This document shows positions 1 through 12,354 of a DNA stretch of 64,000 nt, piece after piece (positions within the stretch are counted from its first letter, which is position 1; each line of letters starts with the position of its first letter). The stretch spans positions 248,001 to 312,000 of the forward strand of contig JAQFVV010000187.1 in assembly GCA_028023455.1 (NCBI GenBank), in the 5' to 3' direction. The notes under the pieces were generated by a model. It was not told where the DNA came from. It worked only from the letters and a program-made list of their open reading frames with translations, and did not search any database. This stretch comes from Epiperipatus broadwayi (lineage: Eukaryota > Onychophora > Udeonychophora > Euonychophora > Peripatidae). The position numbers were made by a program, and so were the translations under genes.

Positions 1-783
1 TTTTTTTATATAATGCTTCAGATGTAAAGATATCAAATTTAGAAAGTTTTCTTCAGTAAAAGTGAGGGTAAGTGGTCTCGTATATATTCTGCTATTTACT
101 GGAAGTGTAATTGATGATGAACAACATGCAAGAATATTTGAAATTTTAGTCTTCAATAAATTATATTTTTCCAGCTATGCCAAATTGTTTGGAATTTGGA
201 TTTAGAAGAAAATTCTTGGGTGATAACATGCATCATAAATTAAACTCGAGATAAAAACTATCATTCTTTATTAGAGAAACATTGTTTAGCCTCAGTCTAA
301 AATCCTGGCAACATTAAAGGTAAAATTATCTCTGGCATTCGTTCTTTCTCACTTTTCCTCTCTCTCACTCTCTTTATATATATCTATAAATCATGTCTTT
401 GGGAGCAACCGTGTTTAATAAAATAAAATAAAAGTATTGATGTTTTGACAAGATAGCACTTGCCCTTAACTGGTGGAAAAACAATAATATTCACATGGTT
501 GTAACAGATGTAATTATATCACATGATTGTTGAATAGATTGATTTAAATTTCAGAGTGTTTTTTTTTTTTTATTCTTTTGTGTGGGAAAATTCTTTCACA
601 CAGTTATTAATTTTTGTTAATGCTATTTGGTTTGTAAATATTTCTATAGTCTCTCTAAATATTTTTTGATAATGGTTGTTGCATGTGAATATGATTTTAA
701 TATATGAGAAATCTACATAATTGATGATGTTTAAAGCATGGAGAGCAAGTGCAGAAAAATGTGGAGTGTATTTTCACTGCATT
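1..783. other. Intron sequence, no gene seen
   Basis: Part of the LRPPRC intron that ends at 2276. It is AT-rich with poly-T runs. It holds one copy (197-238) of a 43-base segment that recurs in direct orientation at 1484-1526, which points to old transposon debris. I see no exon. Confidence 0.5.
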
Positions 784-1350
784 AATGTGCTCACATCTTC
801 TAGCACTTTTAAATATATTGCTTCTTCCTGTGTTCTAGGGCACATGTAGCATGAATCTCATATACCTCAAGCTTCTAGAGAGATTACAACCTTAGGTTTG
901 GTCATAATGTCATTAATTGTTTGTTTGATAGTGTTATCTTTATGTCATAGCATTTTAGTACCTTTCCAATACTGTCTTTGGTTCTATTTATATAAAGAAT
1001 TCAAACCCTAGTAAAAGCATATGCTTCTTTTTTGGGGAGAAGGCTTTTGATTTATCAATTTCCCTACTTATAGTGATGATATTGTAACATTCATTATTAA
1101 GACATCATACATATGTTTGACCTTTTTTGTTAATGCAGATGTATATGGGAGCAAAAATGCTCTTGTGAAAAGGGACTGAATGATATTTTTAGGTTTTTTT
1201 CAGAAAGCTATTAATCTTTTATTCAATAGAGAATGTCGTCGTTATGTTATAGCATTTCAGTACCTTTCCAATATTGGCTGTGGTTTCGTTTATGTAAAGA
1301 ATTCAAATCCTAATTAATAGTATTATAAGTGCTAGAAGAAATGAACACAT
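784..1350. mobile_element. Candidate small inverted-repeat element with an internal direct repeat
   Basis: The outer segments at 784-811 and 1323-1350 are imperfect inverted repeats (left tip ATGTGCTCACATCTTCTAGC, right tip the complement of ATGTGTTCATTTCTTCTAGC). Inside, a stretch of about 73 bases at 941-1013 recurs in direct orientation at 1242-1314. There is no coding capacity. I cannot name a superfamily or define a target duplication. Confidence 0.4.
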
Positions 1351-1380
1351 CAATATAGTAAAAAAATTTTCTCAACATCC

Positions 1381-1665
1381 TCAGCAGTTTCTCTTCATGT
1401 AGAGTTTTTTAGTAATTGAATCATGATCATTATCAAAAAAGTATTTAGAGATGCTATTGACAATTTTAAAAAGACACTTATGATTGGATTTAGAAGGAAA
1501 TTCTTGGGTGATAACATGCATCATAATGAAATTTTCCAAAAATTGTTGTCCAGGTTTTGCTGATGAAATATGTCCAAATTTAGCACTTGCAATAGTTTTA
1601 AGATAAGTGATTTTTTTTTTTATCTTTGAGCATTTTGTCATGTTAACACACATCCTTAACAGCAA
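1381..1665 (-). other. Unrecognised 94-codon open frame
   Basis: An open frame on the minus strand in the intron. Its DNA contains the 1484-1526 copy of the segment also seen at 197-238, so it belongs to a repeat and not to a single-copy gene. The peptide is Lys- and His-rich and resembles no family I know with confidence. It may be a remnant of a transposase or chance openness. Confidence 0.15.
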
Positions 1666-1681
1666 CAGAAGATCTGTCAGT

Positions 1682-1822
1682 AAGTTTCTACTTCCTTGAA
1701 ATGATATCAGTACTATCTTTTTCCAAATAGTTCTTACTTCCTTGAAATGATATCAGTTCTATCTTTTTCCAAATAGTTCTTACTTCCTTGAAATGATATC
1801 ACTTCTATCTTTTTCCAAATAG
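1682..1822. repeat. 46-bp tandem repeat, three copies
   Basis: The unit containing cttccttgaaatgatatca and ctatctttttccaaatagtt starts at about 1691, 1737 and 1783, an exact 46-base period with only a few substitutions. Confidence 0.9.
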
Positions 1823-2276
1823 TTTGATAGCTGGTCTTCTTTAAAAAAAAAATCACACTTTTTGGATATGTTAAATACATACATTTATAAGTCAGAAATG
1901 TTTGTGGTTTTTAATGGCAGCTATGGATATATACAAGCTCTTAATATTAGAATAAAATGTGTTCAATATGATTACCCTATTCAGAACCCTTAAATTAAAT
2001 TTTATTTCTAGTAATTAAAAAAACTAAATTATGGAATCTATTTATACATTTTCATTTCTAAAATCTGTTACATTTTACTAGAAGACAACTTTTGTTTTAA
2101 GATCTAATTTGTGTTTTCTGTATTGACTTACCTGCTCTTAATCCAATTTGATAAAATGATTTGTAATTAATTTATACCATGATAATTGTTTTAGTTTTTT
2201 ATTGTTGCTTCTTCACTTTTTATTAATTAATGCTATTGTCATTATCATTGTTAATATTTTTGGTGATGTTTTTCAG

Positions 2277-2487
2277 ATGCTGTTCAGTTATTGATTTCTC
2301 ATCGAGAAAAATTTGGTAAACCCTCTAAGCAAATTTCTTTAAATCGTTGCATTGCTGAACTTCTTACAGCTGTATCTGATAAAAGTGTTGATAAAACTCG
2401 TCAATTATTAGATATTATATTGCAAAATAATTATTCAGAACCAACAAATGTTATTTATGGTCCTCTTATTAAGGCTTTATTACTCAA
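2277..2487 (+). CDS. LRPPRC: LRPPRC-like internal exon a
   Basis: Internal exon of a leucine-rich PPR-motif protein. In animals LRPPRC works in the mitochondrial matrix, where with SLIRP it binds and stabilises mitochondrial mRNAs and supports their polyadenylation and translation, notably for cytochrome oxidase. The exon follows a tttttcag acceptor and ends at a consensus GTAAGT donor. Its first two bases finish a split codon and its last two (AA) start another. It encodes about 70 residues with no stop, beginning DAVQLLISHREKFG and ending YGPLIKALLLK. These form helix-turn-helix segments typical of degenerate PPR repeats. The translated reading continues directly into the exon at 21351, where the split codon resolves to Lys. 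The assignment rests on the whole seven-exon string, which I aligned to human LRPPRC from memory. This exon alone is weakly diagnostic. Confidence 0.82.
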
Positions 2488-2695
2488 GTAAGTAATTGCA
2501 TTTATAATTGTTTATTATTTATATATATAAATAGTTGTACACTATATTACTATCGATTTCTGATTTTGTCCTTAAGCAATGATTTGGAAACCTATTTCAG
2601 TGGGTTTTTAACTCGAAACTTAGGATCATAATTTTTAAGTATTCAAAATAAAAGAATATAAAATTGATATAAAACTACTTATTTTGATATTTATT

Positions 2696-2818
2696 GAGGA
2701 GACTTGAACACAGACTTTCAAGCTCCCTTCAATTATACATGTAAAAAAGATATGAATCGGTATATAAGATGAAGTGAATAGCTGAAGGGAGCTTGAAAGT
2801 CTGTGTTTTAATCCCCTC
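2696..2818. mobile_element. Palindromic MITE-like element (123 bp)
   Basis: Two arms of about 36 bases are near-perfect reverse complements. Both contain acacagactttcaagctccc or its complement, separated by about 50 AT-rich bases. The tips read GAGGAGAC and, in the other arm, GAGGGGAT. No coding sequence. It could fold into one hairpin in an intronic transcript. Confidence 0.75.
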
Positions 2819-3283
2819 TAATTATATCTAAAGTTTAGTGTATACATTATACTTGCATTCAAATATTTTAATATTTATTAATCTCAACAATGTCATTATT
2901 ATTATTTATTGTTATATTTGCATATAATTTTATAACCAAACGAAAATAAGAAAAATACAATGTTAATACAAACATTTGATCCAAAATTTAAAGAAATATT
3001 TGCCATTGCTTATTTGTAAAATTAATTCATATCCGATACAATTTTAGTAGTAATGATGTTCAAGATGTAGTCCAAATTTTTTATCAATTAATCAAGATTT
3101 TTCTTTAAAAAAATGAATAACACATCTATTGAAGACCATTTTATTATACATATTTTGAAAATATATACTAGCCTAATTATGGACTAACGAGATCTGAAAT
3201 TATTCCACAGTCAGGAAGTGTCTGATCCCTGTTCTTAAGGATAAGTTATAAAACAGTATTATGGCTGTTCTTTAAACTACTAA

Positions 3284-3665
3284 ACATCATGTGATCACCA
3301 TTCTTTATGCTTACACAAGCTCAACTCTCCATACAGTAGTGCCATTCAGTGCAAGCCAGAGTAATTAATGGATGCAAGAAGATTTGTGCATAAAATCCCT
3401 ATCTTATGCCTACTCATTCAATATCCCCAGACTAGTTTCTAGCTTGTGGCTAATAAGGTAAAAGGTGGCTGCTGGAGGATTGTATTAGATTCTAAGATCT
3501 AGGTGCAGTACTTTCAGATCCAAGGCTCCTCATTGATAACAGCCACAAGCTAGGGAATATTAGATGAGTGGACACTAGATAGAGACTTTATATACAAACC
3601 TTACAACCATTGATTACTCTGGCTTGCACTGAGTGGCACTGCTGTATGGAGAGTTTAGCCTCTGG
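3284..3665. repeat. Family A palindromic repeat, copy 1
   Basis: The left half (3319-3465) reads ...ctctccatacagtagtgcca, then agccagagtaat, then tgtgcataaaatccctatc. The right half (3470-3662) runs the same landmarks in reverse complement, ending gtatggagagttt. The outer side carries aaacatcatgtgatcacca. The same landmarks recur near 4.1, 28.9-30.6, 34.5, 40.6-41.5 and 57.8 kb. No coding capacity. Confidence 0.85.
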
Positions 3666-4035
3666 GTAAGGCTGTTGCTATCTTGGATTGAGGTTTGAGA
3701 GGTCCCTCTATAGTCAAAAAAGAAAATACATCATTTGATTATTATAAATATTGAAAGCGCTTATGATAAAAGGTTAAAGCCTTTTTCTAAAGTATATAAA
3801 ACACTTAAGCAAAAATAATTTTTTCTGAATTTTTGATTATAATCACACCATATTTCAAAATCAAAATTCCTATAAAACTAATTAGAATCATAAATTTAGA
3901 TTCACATTAAAATTAGTAGAAAAAACTTGCTAGAATTTTTTTAATGAATTTACAGGTCATGAGTTATTTAAGCTGGCAGGCCATTATTTATTTTTTGGTT
4001 TCTATGATCATTTAATTTATTTTTATAATAAACAT

Positions 4036-4255
4036 TAGAATCACATGATCACTATTTCTTATGCGAGCACATAACTGTTTTTAAAACAGGCAAAACTCTC
4101 CATACAGTAGTGCCACTCAGTGCCAACCAGAGTAATCAGTGGATGCGAGAAGGCACTAGATGGGGATTTTATGCACAAGCCTTCTGGCATTCATTGATTA
4201 CTCTGTTTGGCACTGAGTGGCACTACTATATGGAGAGTTTTGCCTGGTTTAAACA
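4036..4255. repeat. Family A palindromic repeat, copy 2 (short form)
   Basis: Arms of about 60 bases begin ggcaaaactctccatacagt on the left and end with the complement on the right (atggagagttttgcc). Only about 30 bases lie between them. The left flank holds the family A landmark cacatgatcactatttctta. This is the minimal palindromic form, lacking the middle part seen in copy 1. Confidence 0.85.
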
Positions 4256-5237
4256 TTAGAATGTATTTATATATATAAATTATCTCAACTTTAAATAACC
4301 TACTGCATAACAGATTTTTATGGCATTTTCCAACAGTTGAATAGTGAAGATGCTACATTTATTTATTTTATCCTTTAGCTAAGAACAGTGAAATATCCAT
4401 TTTCAGTCAGAACTTTACCTGGCTGGATTATAGTCTGGTTAACCAGATAAACAAAAAAAATATTTAACCTGATTGAAAACTCAGTTACATGAAAGGGTAT
4501 TGATGATAAGTTTCAGATTTAAATACCCAGATCATGGTATGGCAAGAGAATGCTTTATTTATTTATTTATTGTGTTTTTGTAGTAAAAATAGTTATAGGT
4601 TGACTTTACGATTAATATAACACAATTTATCAGTATTATTTTTAAAATTTGTTTAATCTTTCTAGTAATAAATGGAGTCATTCATTTAAATGAAAAAGAA
4701 GCAGATACCAACTTGTGTTTACATTTGCTTGTCTTTGATTACTATCAGTTGATTTATAGCAATCTTTTTGAGAATGAATTGTAAAATAATGTGGCAAATA
4801 AACATTGAGTAAAATATTTTATATATTTTACTACAATCAGATAATATTTTCTGCAGTCAAACTGAAAAAGATTTTTAAAGAATTGAACTTTTTAATCATC
4901 ATATGAATGCTTTATAATTAAATATGGAAATTGATTATGCAGTTAAAATTACTACAAAAACGTTTGCAGCCTATATATCATCATCATCAACCATTATCAA
5001 TCCACTGCAGGATGAAGGTCTCTCCAAGTATAATCCATCTTCTCCGATCTTTACCTTCTCTTCTCCACATCACCCCTGCACACTTTCTTATTTCATCCAT
5101 CCATCTCACATATGGTCTCTTTCTGGGTCTTTTACAATCTCTTGGAATACAGTTTAAGATTTCAATTGTCCATCTATTATCATCTCTTCTAGCAATATGT
5201 CCAGCCCAACTCCAATCTTTTTATTTTTTCAATGAGG

Positions 5238-5720
5238 TCAGTAACACCTGTGTTCTCTTACCCATACATTGCATTTTCGATCTCTTCTTGTTACTCCCAA
5301 CATGCATCTCTCCATACTTCTTTGAGTGGTCTGGAGTCTCTTTATTGCTCTTCTATTAAGTGTCCAAGTCTCAGATCCATAAGTAATAACTGGTAAAACA
5401 CATTTGTTAAAAACCTTTCTTTTCAGACGCATAGGCATATTTCCTTTTAGTATCAAGTTATTTCTACCAAAAGCACACCAACCATGTTTAATTCTATGAC
5501 TAATTTCATCCATTATGTTTCCATCTGTATTAATAATCTGACCAAGGTATTTGTAACTGTTAACTTCTTCTAATTCATCATAATCAATCTTTATTTTCAT
5601 ATTTTGAGCAAACTGATTAAACATTACTTTGGTCTTTTTAACATTTATCTTTAGTCCTACTTTCATCTGATAACTCCTGCAACATTTCCTGCAGCTCTGA
5701 AGCATTATTTGCAAAAACAA
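5238..5720 (-). pseudogene. RTE LINE RT C-terminal part (fragment)
   Basis: A 160-residue frame just downstream of the FADD active-site codons (5725-5736 complement). It reads LKINVKKTKVMFN, then VNSYKYLGQIINTDGNI, then CVLPVITYGSETWTLN and RSMERCMLGVTRRDRK. These are the invariant blocks of the thumb and C-terminal region of RTE-type endonuclease/reverse transcriptases. The catalytic FADD lies across a frame interruption near 5720, so the copy is broken. Confidence 0.9.
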
Positions 5721-6309
5721 CTATATCATCTGCAAAATTTAAATGACTTAAATAATCTCCATTTACTTTCACTCCTTTAGTTTCCCATTTTAATCCACAA
5801 AATACTTCTTGCAACACTGCTGTAAAAAGTTTTGGAGATATAGAGTCACCTTTGTCTTACACCTTTCTCAATGTTGACTTTCCCAGTATCATTATGTAAT
5901 CTAATTGTTGCTGTTGCATTTTTATAAATATTCTTTAAAATATACAATATCCTGGATCTATACCTTGATGATCCAATGCTTTAATCACTGAAGAAATGTT
6001 TATAGAATCAAAAGCCTTTTCATAATCTACAAATCCAAAACATAATGGCAACTCATATTCATTTGTCCTTTCTATAACTTGTCTCAATATCTGGATATGA
6101 TCTACTGTACTGAAACCACTTAAATCCAGCTTGTTCTCTTGGTTGGTAGAAATCCAATGTTCTTTATAGACAAATTGTAATTATCTTGGTAAAAATTTTG
6201 TATAAAACTGATAAAAGGCTGATATGTCTGTAATTTCTAATATCTTCTTTATCATTTTTTTTTAAATATTAATATTACTGCATTCTTCCAATCATCTGGT
6301 ACATCTTTA

Positions 6310-6777
6310 TTATTTAGACATTTGGTATAAGACTTTGCTAAAAAAAATTTCTATTTCTTCACCTGCTTCTTTTAATATATCAATTATAATTCCATCATTA
6401 CCTGGAGCCTTTCCTTTCTTCATACATTTAATTACATGTCTCACTTCTTCATTTAAAATTCTGGGCAATTCAGAAGATGTAATAGAAATAGGAGGTACTT
6501 GTTCTTTATTACTATATAATTCTTGATAAAAATCTTCTACCCATTTCATAATGTCATCTCTCTTTTTAGTAATAATTCCATCATTTTTTCTTATTGCAGA
6601 TATAAATTTTCTACCAAAATGTTGTTTTACATTCTTGAGACTTTTATTTTCTTCTACAGCTTTCCTTGCTAGTTCACAGTTATACTTCATTATATCATTT
6701 TCAACTCTTTTCCGTACCATTTTACAAAATTCGAGATATTCAATCCTTTTTGATGCATCATTTTTGCATACCTTCAT
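6310..6777 (-). pseudogene. RTE LINE linker and start of reverse transcriptase (fragment)
   Basis: A 155-residue open frame. It contains VEDFYQELYSNKEQ, typical of the segment before RT motif 0/1 in RTE and related LINEs, and CMKKGKAPGNDGIIIDILKE, the conserved 'KA-G-DGI--E-LK' motif. It is separated from the endonuclease and the RT core by frameshifts. Shadow frames on the + strand are not genes. Confidence 0.85.
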
Positions 6778-7070
6778 ATTCCCTTTTCTTCATCAATTCT
6801 CTAGTCTCAGTAGAAATTTTATTGGTCAATTGCTGCTTTTTTTTACCAGCTATCTGTGTTGCAGTTTTTAAAAGTGTATCAGTTATTTTCATATTAATTT
6901 TATTCAAATCTGACTCGTGTTCAAAATCTACTAATTCTTGAAACCGATTTGTAAGTTCTAATTTAAATTCATTAGAATGTTTCTGGAGATTAGGATTATC
7001 AACTGTAAAAATTGTTTTTCTTAATAATTTTTGTCTCTCTAATTTTGCCTAACACGTATCTTACATCTTA

Positions 7071-7523
7071 CTAATCGATGATCACTTCCTGTGTTAAATT
7101 TATTAAGAAATTACAATCTTGAAATATGTATTTTTTGTTAGTCAAAATATAATCCAATTCTGCTGTACCTTCATTGGGATGCTTCCATGTCCATTTCCTT
7201 TTAACATTTTTCTCAAAAAAAGAATTCATAATATAAAGTTTTTCTTTTTCAGCAAACTCCGCCAGTCTATGTCCTCTCTCATTTCTATTACCATAACCAC
7301 AATTCATTTGTTTACCAATTCTAGCATTAAAGTCTCCAATAATAATTTTAAAATGTTGTTTACTCTGATCGAAAGCCTTTTGTACATCCATATAAAAATC
7401 TTCTACTACTTCATCACTATAAGAACTTGTTTGGGTATAAACCTGAATTATCTGCATTTGGTATCTGCTATTAAGTTGTATAACTAATCTTGCCACTCTG
7501 TCTGATACACCATCAATCTCCAC
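7071..7523 (-). pseudogene. RTE LINE apurinic-type endonuclease domain (fragment)
   Basis: A 150-residue open frame with the features of an EEP/APE-type endonuclease: RVARLVIQLNSRYQMQIIQVYTQ strand region, then IIIGDFNARIGK (the GDFNA catalytic block), then TWKHPNEGTAELDYILTNKK (the DY block). The upstream part continues with stops to about 7700, where GLCEVR-like and GVGFIINK-like codons can be read across frames. The domain nicks target DNA for target-primed reverse transcription. Frame breaks on both sides make this copy non-functional. Confidence 0.85.
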
Positions 7524-8225
7524 AATGTTGTTCTTCCACTTTTATTTATAATGAATCCTACTCCACTTGTATTTCCAATATTTGTGCCTTTATAATAGAG
7601 TATATGTCCATTTTTTGTCTCTTCACTTTCTAACTTCACAAAGTCCAATAATGTCCCATTTAATATAAGACAGTTCTTCTAATTCTTGCAATCTTCCTTC
7701 ACTTGAAAGTGATCTGAAGTTGTAAGTACCTAAATAAAAAGTCGTCATCAAATGGCAGCCTGTGTCCGCAATTAGGGGATTCTTAGCACCCTCCGCCTTC
7801 GGTCATCAACCGCTGCCTTGGTTGGTGACTTTACAGCCTCCTGGGAATAAGGGCCATGATTTATTTTTGTCTGTCATAATTGTATATATGTATTAGAAAA
7901 ATATTTATCATTTACACAAACATTCATTCTGCATTATCAGGCAACTGAGAAGAAAGACCATGGTGTTTCTTTATCTTAAACTCAGAGGTAAAAAGCCAAT
8001 AAACTCACCACGGCTGGCTAATGCGTGTTGGTGAGCAGCCCATGCATGTTCGTATACTATATGAATAATCACATAGTAGTAACAACTACAACGACAAGAA
8101 CGTATGGAGTGGACATTAGGAATTTTTCCTGCTCCATTCCTTTAAGACCTCCACGAGGAATCAAAGGGTCTCCTTTCAGTTAATAGCAAACTCCTTTCTG
8201 CAGCCAGCCTATATCTACATATATA

Positions 8226-9650
8226 TAATGTCTATTGTCATTAAAAATGGAAATAAAGAAAATCCATTATGCTGTTTTTTCATATAAATTTATAATAAAA
8301 TAAAATATCAATAATCTAATATCTGTAAAATGAAGTTAACCTAATAATCAATAGCCATTTCTAACTAACAATAAACTTCATCAATAAATAACATATTTTG
8401 GGACTCCTATAAACAACTATAGATCTGCAATAACAAAACATGGGCTATGCTCAGTGGTCAGTTAGTTATAAAGAATTCAGCTACAGAAATATGCAGTTAA
8501 GACAAAGAAAGAAACTAAAATTATAAAATAAATTATTATAAGTAAAATAAATAACTTTGGAAAAGAGGGAAACTGCAATCAGTCCCTAATTAATAATTTA
8601 GAATAAAATAAAACTCTCTTTATCAAAATCACATTCTCTGAGCTATAAGCATTTGCACTTTTAAATAATAATAATATTTTCTCATTGATTCTCACATCTT
8701 CTCTAATGTTTTTAAAACAGAACGCTATATAAATCATTTGCCAATATGATCTGAAATGAACTTTACTCTTGTAGGGTAAAATGAAAGTGAAAAGTACCTT
8801 TCTTATGGTACAATGGAAAATAAAGTTCTTATGTCTCAATACAGTTATAATAGCAATGACAATTAATAACTTTTAAATAAAATAAAATAATGATTATGAT
8901 CTCGGTTCTTTCGTATATCTTTGGATCTGCTCTATATTATCATGGCTGACATTCTAATAGGCTATAGGGAACATTCGCTTCACTTAAGGCTAATGTGTCC
9001 TAGCATCAAATAACAATAATTATAATTACATTATAAAAGAAAATTGATAGATACGACTAATAATAAACAAAATAATAGCATAAAATTTGGAATAATTTAG
9101 CCTTTTATCCAGGACATCAGCCAGAATAATAGAAAAACAAGGGTATCTTTTATATCCCTCCATCATCCATGCCAATAAAATAATTACAACTAATTGTTTT
9201 ATTAGTTTGACTAAGAAGATAAATGGAATAATGTGCAGTCGGAATTAATAACATGAAATAAAATTCATTTCAATATCAAATAAATGTTTAATCTGAGATG
9301 TGCAATTTTTATTTTTACTGGAAAACTATCCTAAAACAATTGTAATCAATTGAAATGTCTGGATCTGCATAAAATTGCTTATCTAGCATATTATTGCTTA
9401 TCTGGCGTATTGAGATCTGTAGAATTTGAAATGGTTTAGGACTCAATAAAAACATTTTGCAAACATGCACTTTGCATATAGAAAATAAACCGACAATGAA
9501 GATTGAATAAAATACTATAATTTATTAATAACATAAAATAAAAATAATAAAAAATTTGTTAAATGCTGCAAACTAACATAGGCGCTGTTATCATAAATGC
9601 GTAGTTATATAATATCTAGATAATGCCCTTTCAATTACAATTGCAGTAAA
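8226..9650. other. Intron sequence, no gene seen
   Basis: AT-rich sequence with a short duplicated motif near 9376-9415 (attgcttatct twice). I found no exon, RNA gene or clear transposon border. It separates the RTE copy from the Penelope-like element. Confidence 0.4.
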
Positions 9651-9932
9651 CAATAGTAAAATATGTTTAAAATACATATATACAAGCAACAAAGATTACA
9701 AATTATAAAATTATTATATAAAAGCCTTTTTCGGCAAATTATGTTTTTTGCCCTTTTCAATATGTCTCCACGATTTAAAGCACATACAGCGACAACTATA
9801 TCAACATATGAGAGAAGACAGATAAACAAATGGATATCTGACACGATCTATTATGTGATTTTTTTTTCCTCAATTCTACTACAAAATTACTCTGTTATAT
9901 ATATTGAATGGATATATATCCACATATATTAA

Positions 9933-10199
9933 TTAATTAACTATCCATTCTTTATCCATTAACCACTTATTATTTAACTTAATGGATGTTTTGTATATAT
10001 TCATACAGTTGTTTTTATTATACATGATATAGTTTGTTTCATATATTTTACGTCTATTAACATTTTTAATATAATCAAGAACACTTATATTATCAATACA
10101 ATTTATTTTATGTCCGTACTGCAAATAATGAACATATAACGCAGATCTATCATCTTTCCTAGCAATAGCATCATTGTGTTCTTTAGCTCTTTCTCCCAA
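9933..10199 (-). pseudogene. Penelope-like GIY-YIG endonuclease, C-terminal remainder
   Basis: Same frame as the RT ORF, separated only by the TAG at 10212-10214. It contains LGERAKEHNDAIARKD, which holds the conserved Arg and the R-x-x-EH helix of GIY-YIG nucleases in Penelope elements. It also has HYLQYGHKI and a C-terminal NNKWLMDKEWIVN. Its 3' half lies inside the left terminal inverted copy, so the same residues can be read again in reverse at 12352-12540. Confidence 0.85.
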
Positions 10200-10211
10200 T
10201 TGCTTTGATGT

Positions 10212-11423
10212 CTAGCCATAGTAAACCATATTACAAAAATTACATCTAATTTTATAAATCATTCCTCTCTTATATTTTATATCATCTTTCATCCTACAAT
10301 TAGTTATCAATTTATCCAAATTTTTGCTATTAGCCCATCCCACGTTAATGTTTTTATCTATATAATTTTTACTTTTTTTATTTAATATATTATATACACT
10401 AGGCAAATATGAAATTTTTATCCACTTCTTTTGTTTATTAGTCCTACATCTATTATTATTCGTGCTATTTACTCTATGTTGTGAAAATATATTGTCAATA
10501 CTACGCGCTGCATATCCATATTCCATATATGTTTGTTTAAATTTATCCTTCTGTAACATAGCAATATTTCTATCTGTATTAAATCTATCATTCTTATATT
10601 TAAAATTCTTAATTACACTCATCTTTTGTATCCATGATTGTTTTGAATCAATTGATATAATTTTCCTTAGTTTATCATCTTTAATAAAATGCTTAATTAT
10701 AATATCATTATTTTGATTTAAAATAATTTCAATATCTAAATACCTTATTTCATTATCAATTTCTTTCATAGTAAACCTAATATTATCAACATTATTATTA
10801 AAGTGTTTATATAATTTATATATTGCCCTCTTATTACCAATTATCAAACTATCATCTACATATCTAAAATAATGTAGTACCTCTTTTTTAATTATACTGC
10901 CTTTTATAATATTAATTTCCATGTCATTAATGAACATAGATGCCATAAGCCCACTAATTGCGCATCCCATTACCCATCCCTTATTTATACTCCAATATTC
11001 ATTATTATATTTAAAATATAAACTATTATTTATTAGGTTCAATGCTTCATTTATAATACTAATTATGCTATCATCATTGATATATAGAGATAAAGCCTTT
11101 ATGACGATACTAATACTTTTAATTCTAGGGATACTAGGGTACATCGATTCTATGTCCATCACAAAGATACTGTGGTTTCTATTTATATTCATCATATTTA
11201 ATTTATCAATAATAGCCTCTGTATTTTTTATACAATATTGTCCATAACCAATAATATCAGCTATCCATTTGTTTAAATATTTACAAAATTTATGTAAAAT
11301 GAAATTGCTAAAATTAAACAATAATCTTAAAGGGTTATCTTCCTTATGCGTTTTTACCTTACAAAATATATATATATGGGTTCTCATGTGAATTAGGATA
11401 TAAAGAATAATATTGATTATCAC
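10212..11423 (-). pseudogene. Penelope-like reverse transcriptase
   Basis: 403 codons. RT blocks in order: KVKTHKEDNPLR (residues 22-33), motif A FVMDIESMYPSIP with Asp90, motif B GWVMGCAISGLMASMFIND (149-167), and motif C FRYVDDSLI with YVDD at 188-191 (complement of 10851-10862). The end reads IYKIRC-FC-MVYYG, the CxxC knuckle and the first strand of a GIY-YIG nuclease. A TAG stop at 10212-10214 cuts the nuclease; the same frame continues TSKQLGERAKEHNDA beyond it. The RT primes on nicked chromosomal DNA in this class. Motif order and spacing exclude LINE or retroviral RT. Confidence 0.92.
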
Positions 11424-12354
11424 TTATAATGTTATTAAGCTTCATCTTTTTTAACAATTTTACATATTTATTTTTTATATTATTTGTAGGATTTTTAGAT
11501 AATCTACTATACCCCTCATTTTTTATTACACTATCTATTCTATCATTATAATCCTTAGCGTACATTACAACAAAATGACAACCTTTACCTTCTTTACTTA
11601 TTACAATCCCATAGCCATTACATATATATCTAATTTCGTTTATTATTTTTCTGTAGTTATAATCCTTATTAGAAATATTAAGTTCGTATAAATGTCTATT
11701 TAAAACACAATGTAATTTCTTTTTCTCCCCATATGAAATATGTACTAATTCAATGTCTGTTATAATCCTCTTCTTTATATCTTTATCTATAAATGGGATA
11801 AATGATGGATTTTTACTCAGTAAATTACTTTGTTCATGTGAAAATGTATAGTCCGTTAAATTTACAAAATTGTCTGAAACATGTTTTTTATATTCCATAA
11901 ACTTATAAGATTGCTGAATATTATCATATCTGCATGATCTATTAGTGGAAAATTTATTAATCAGCCATTCCCATTTTTTAGTATATTTAAGGTGTATTTT
12001 ATAATTCCATTTATTACAATAATTATTTAAGAAAGCTTTGAAATTATCCCAGACATTTATCCTTTTTAATATTGGTTTTATAATTTTATTTAGGCTTCTA
12101 AATCTATCCAAACTTCTTTTAAAAATGTAGTATTTTTCATTTATAAAAATCTGCAACAAACAATTCTCCAATTTATATATTAATTTATTATTATTTGAGA
12201 TCTTCTTTTTCCTTCTAATGTTAATTATACATGCTTTAGGCATAACCTTATGTAATTTACAATTATTTAAATATGATAATTGACCTTTTATTTTTTCCAT
12301 ATGTAAACATAATCTAGTTAATTTCTTTACCTTAATCAAATCAATCTTATCCAT
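11359..12354 (-). pseudogene. Penelope-like ORF, N-terminal part
   Basis: 331 codons, starting with ATG at the inner edge of the right terminal inverted copy (12352-12354). It is Lys/Asn-rich with the N-terminal layout of Penelope-type proteins and ends SHENPYIYIL before a stop. The next conserved block, the 'K-HK---PLR' start of the RT, follows in another frame in the overlapping ORF. The shift falls on a (TA)n run at about 11366-11377, so slippage of this microsatellite likely split a single ORF. Confidence 0.8.

Larger units (their letters stand above)
4975..8225 (-). mobile_element. RTE/BovB-like LINE, decayed, nearly full length
   Basis: Read on the minus strand, the element runs from a 5' untranslated part (about 8225-7530), through an endonuclease (7523-7071), a linker and the start of reverse transcriptase (6777-6310), to the RT core with an FADD motif (complement of 5725-5736) and the RT C-terminal part (5720-5238). 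It ends in a trinucleotide tail near 4977-4990, which reads GATGATGAT on the element strand after a TGGATTGATAATGG block. That tail is characteristic of RTE/BovB elements. Several frameshifts and stops break the frame. The 5' border is uncertain; the coding match ends near 7700. Confidence 0.85.

Noticed and set aside
4924-5359. Plus-strand open frames over the RTE region
   Set aside because: Shadows of the minus-strand reverse transcriptase, which carries the conserved motifs.
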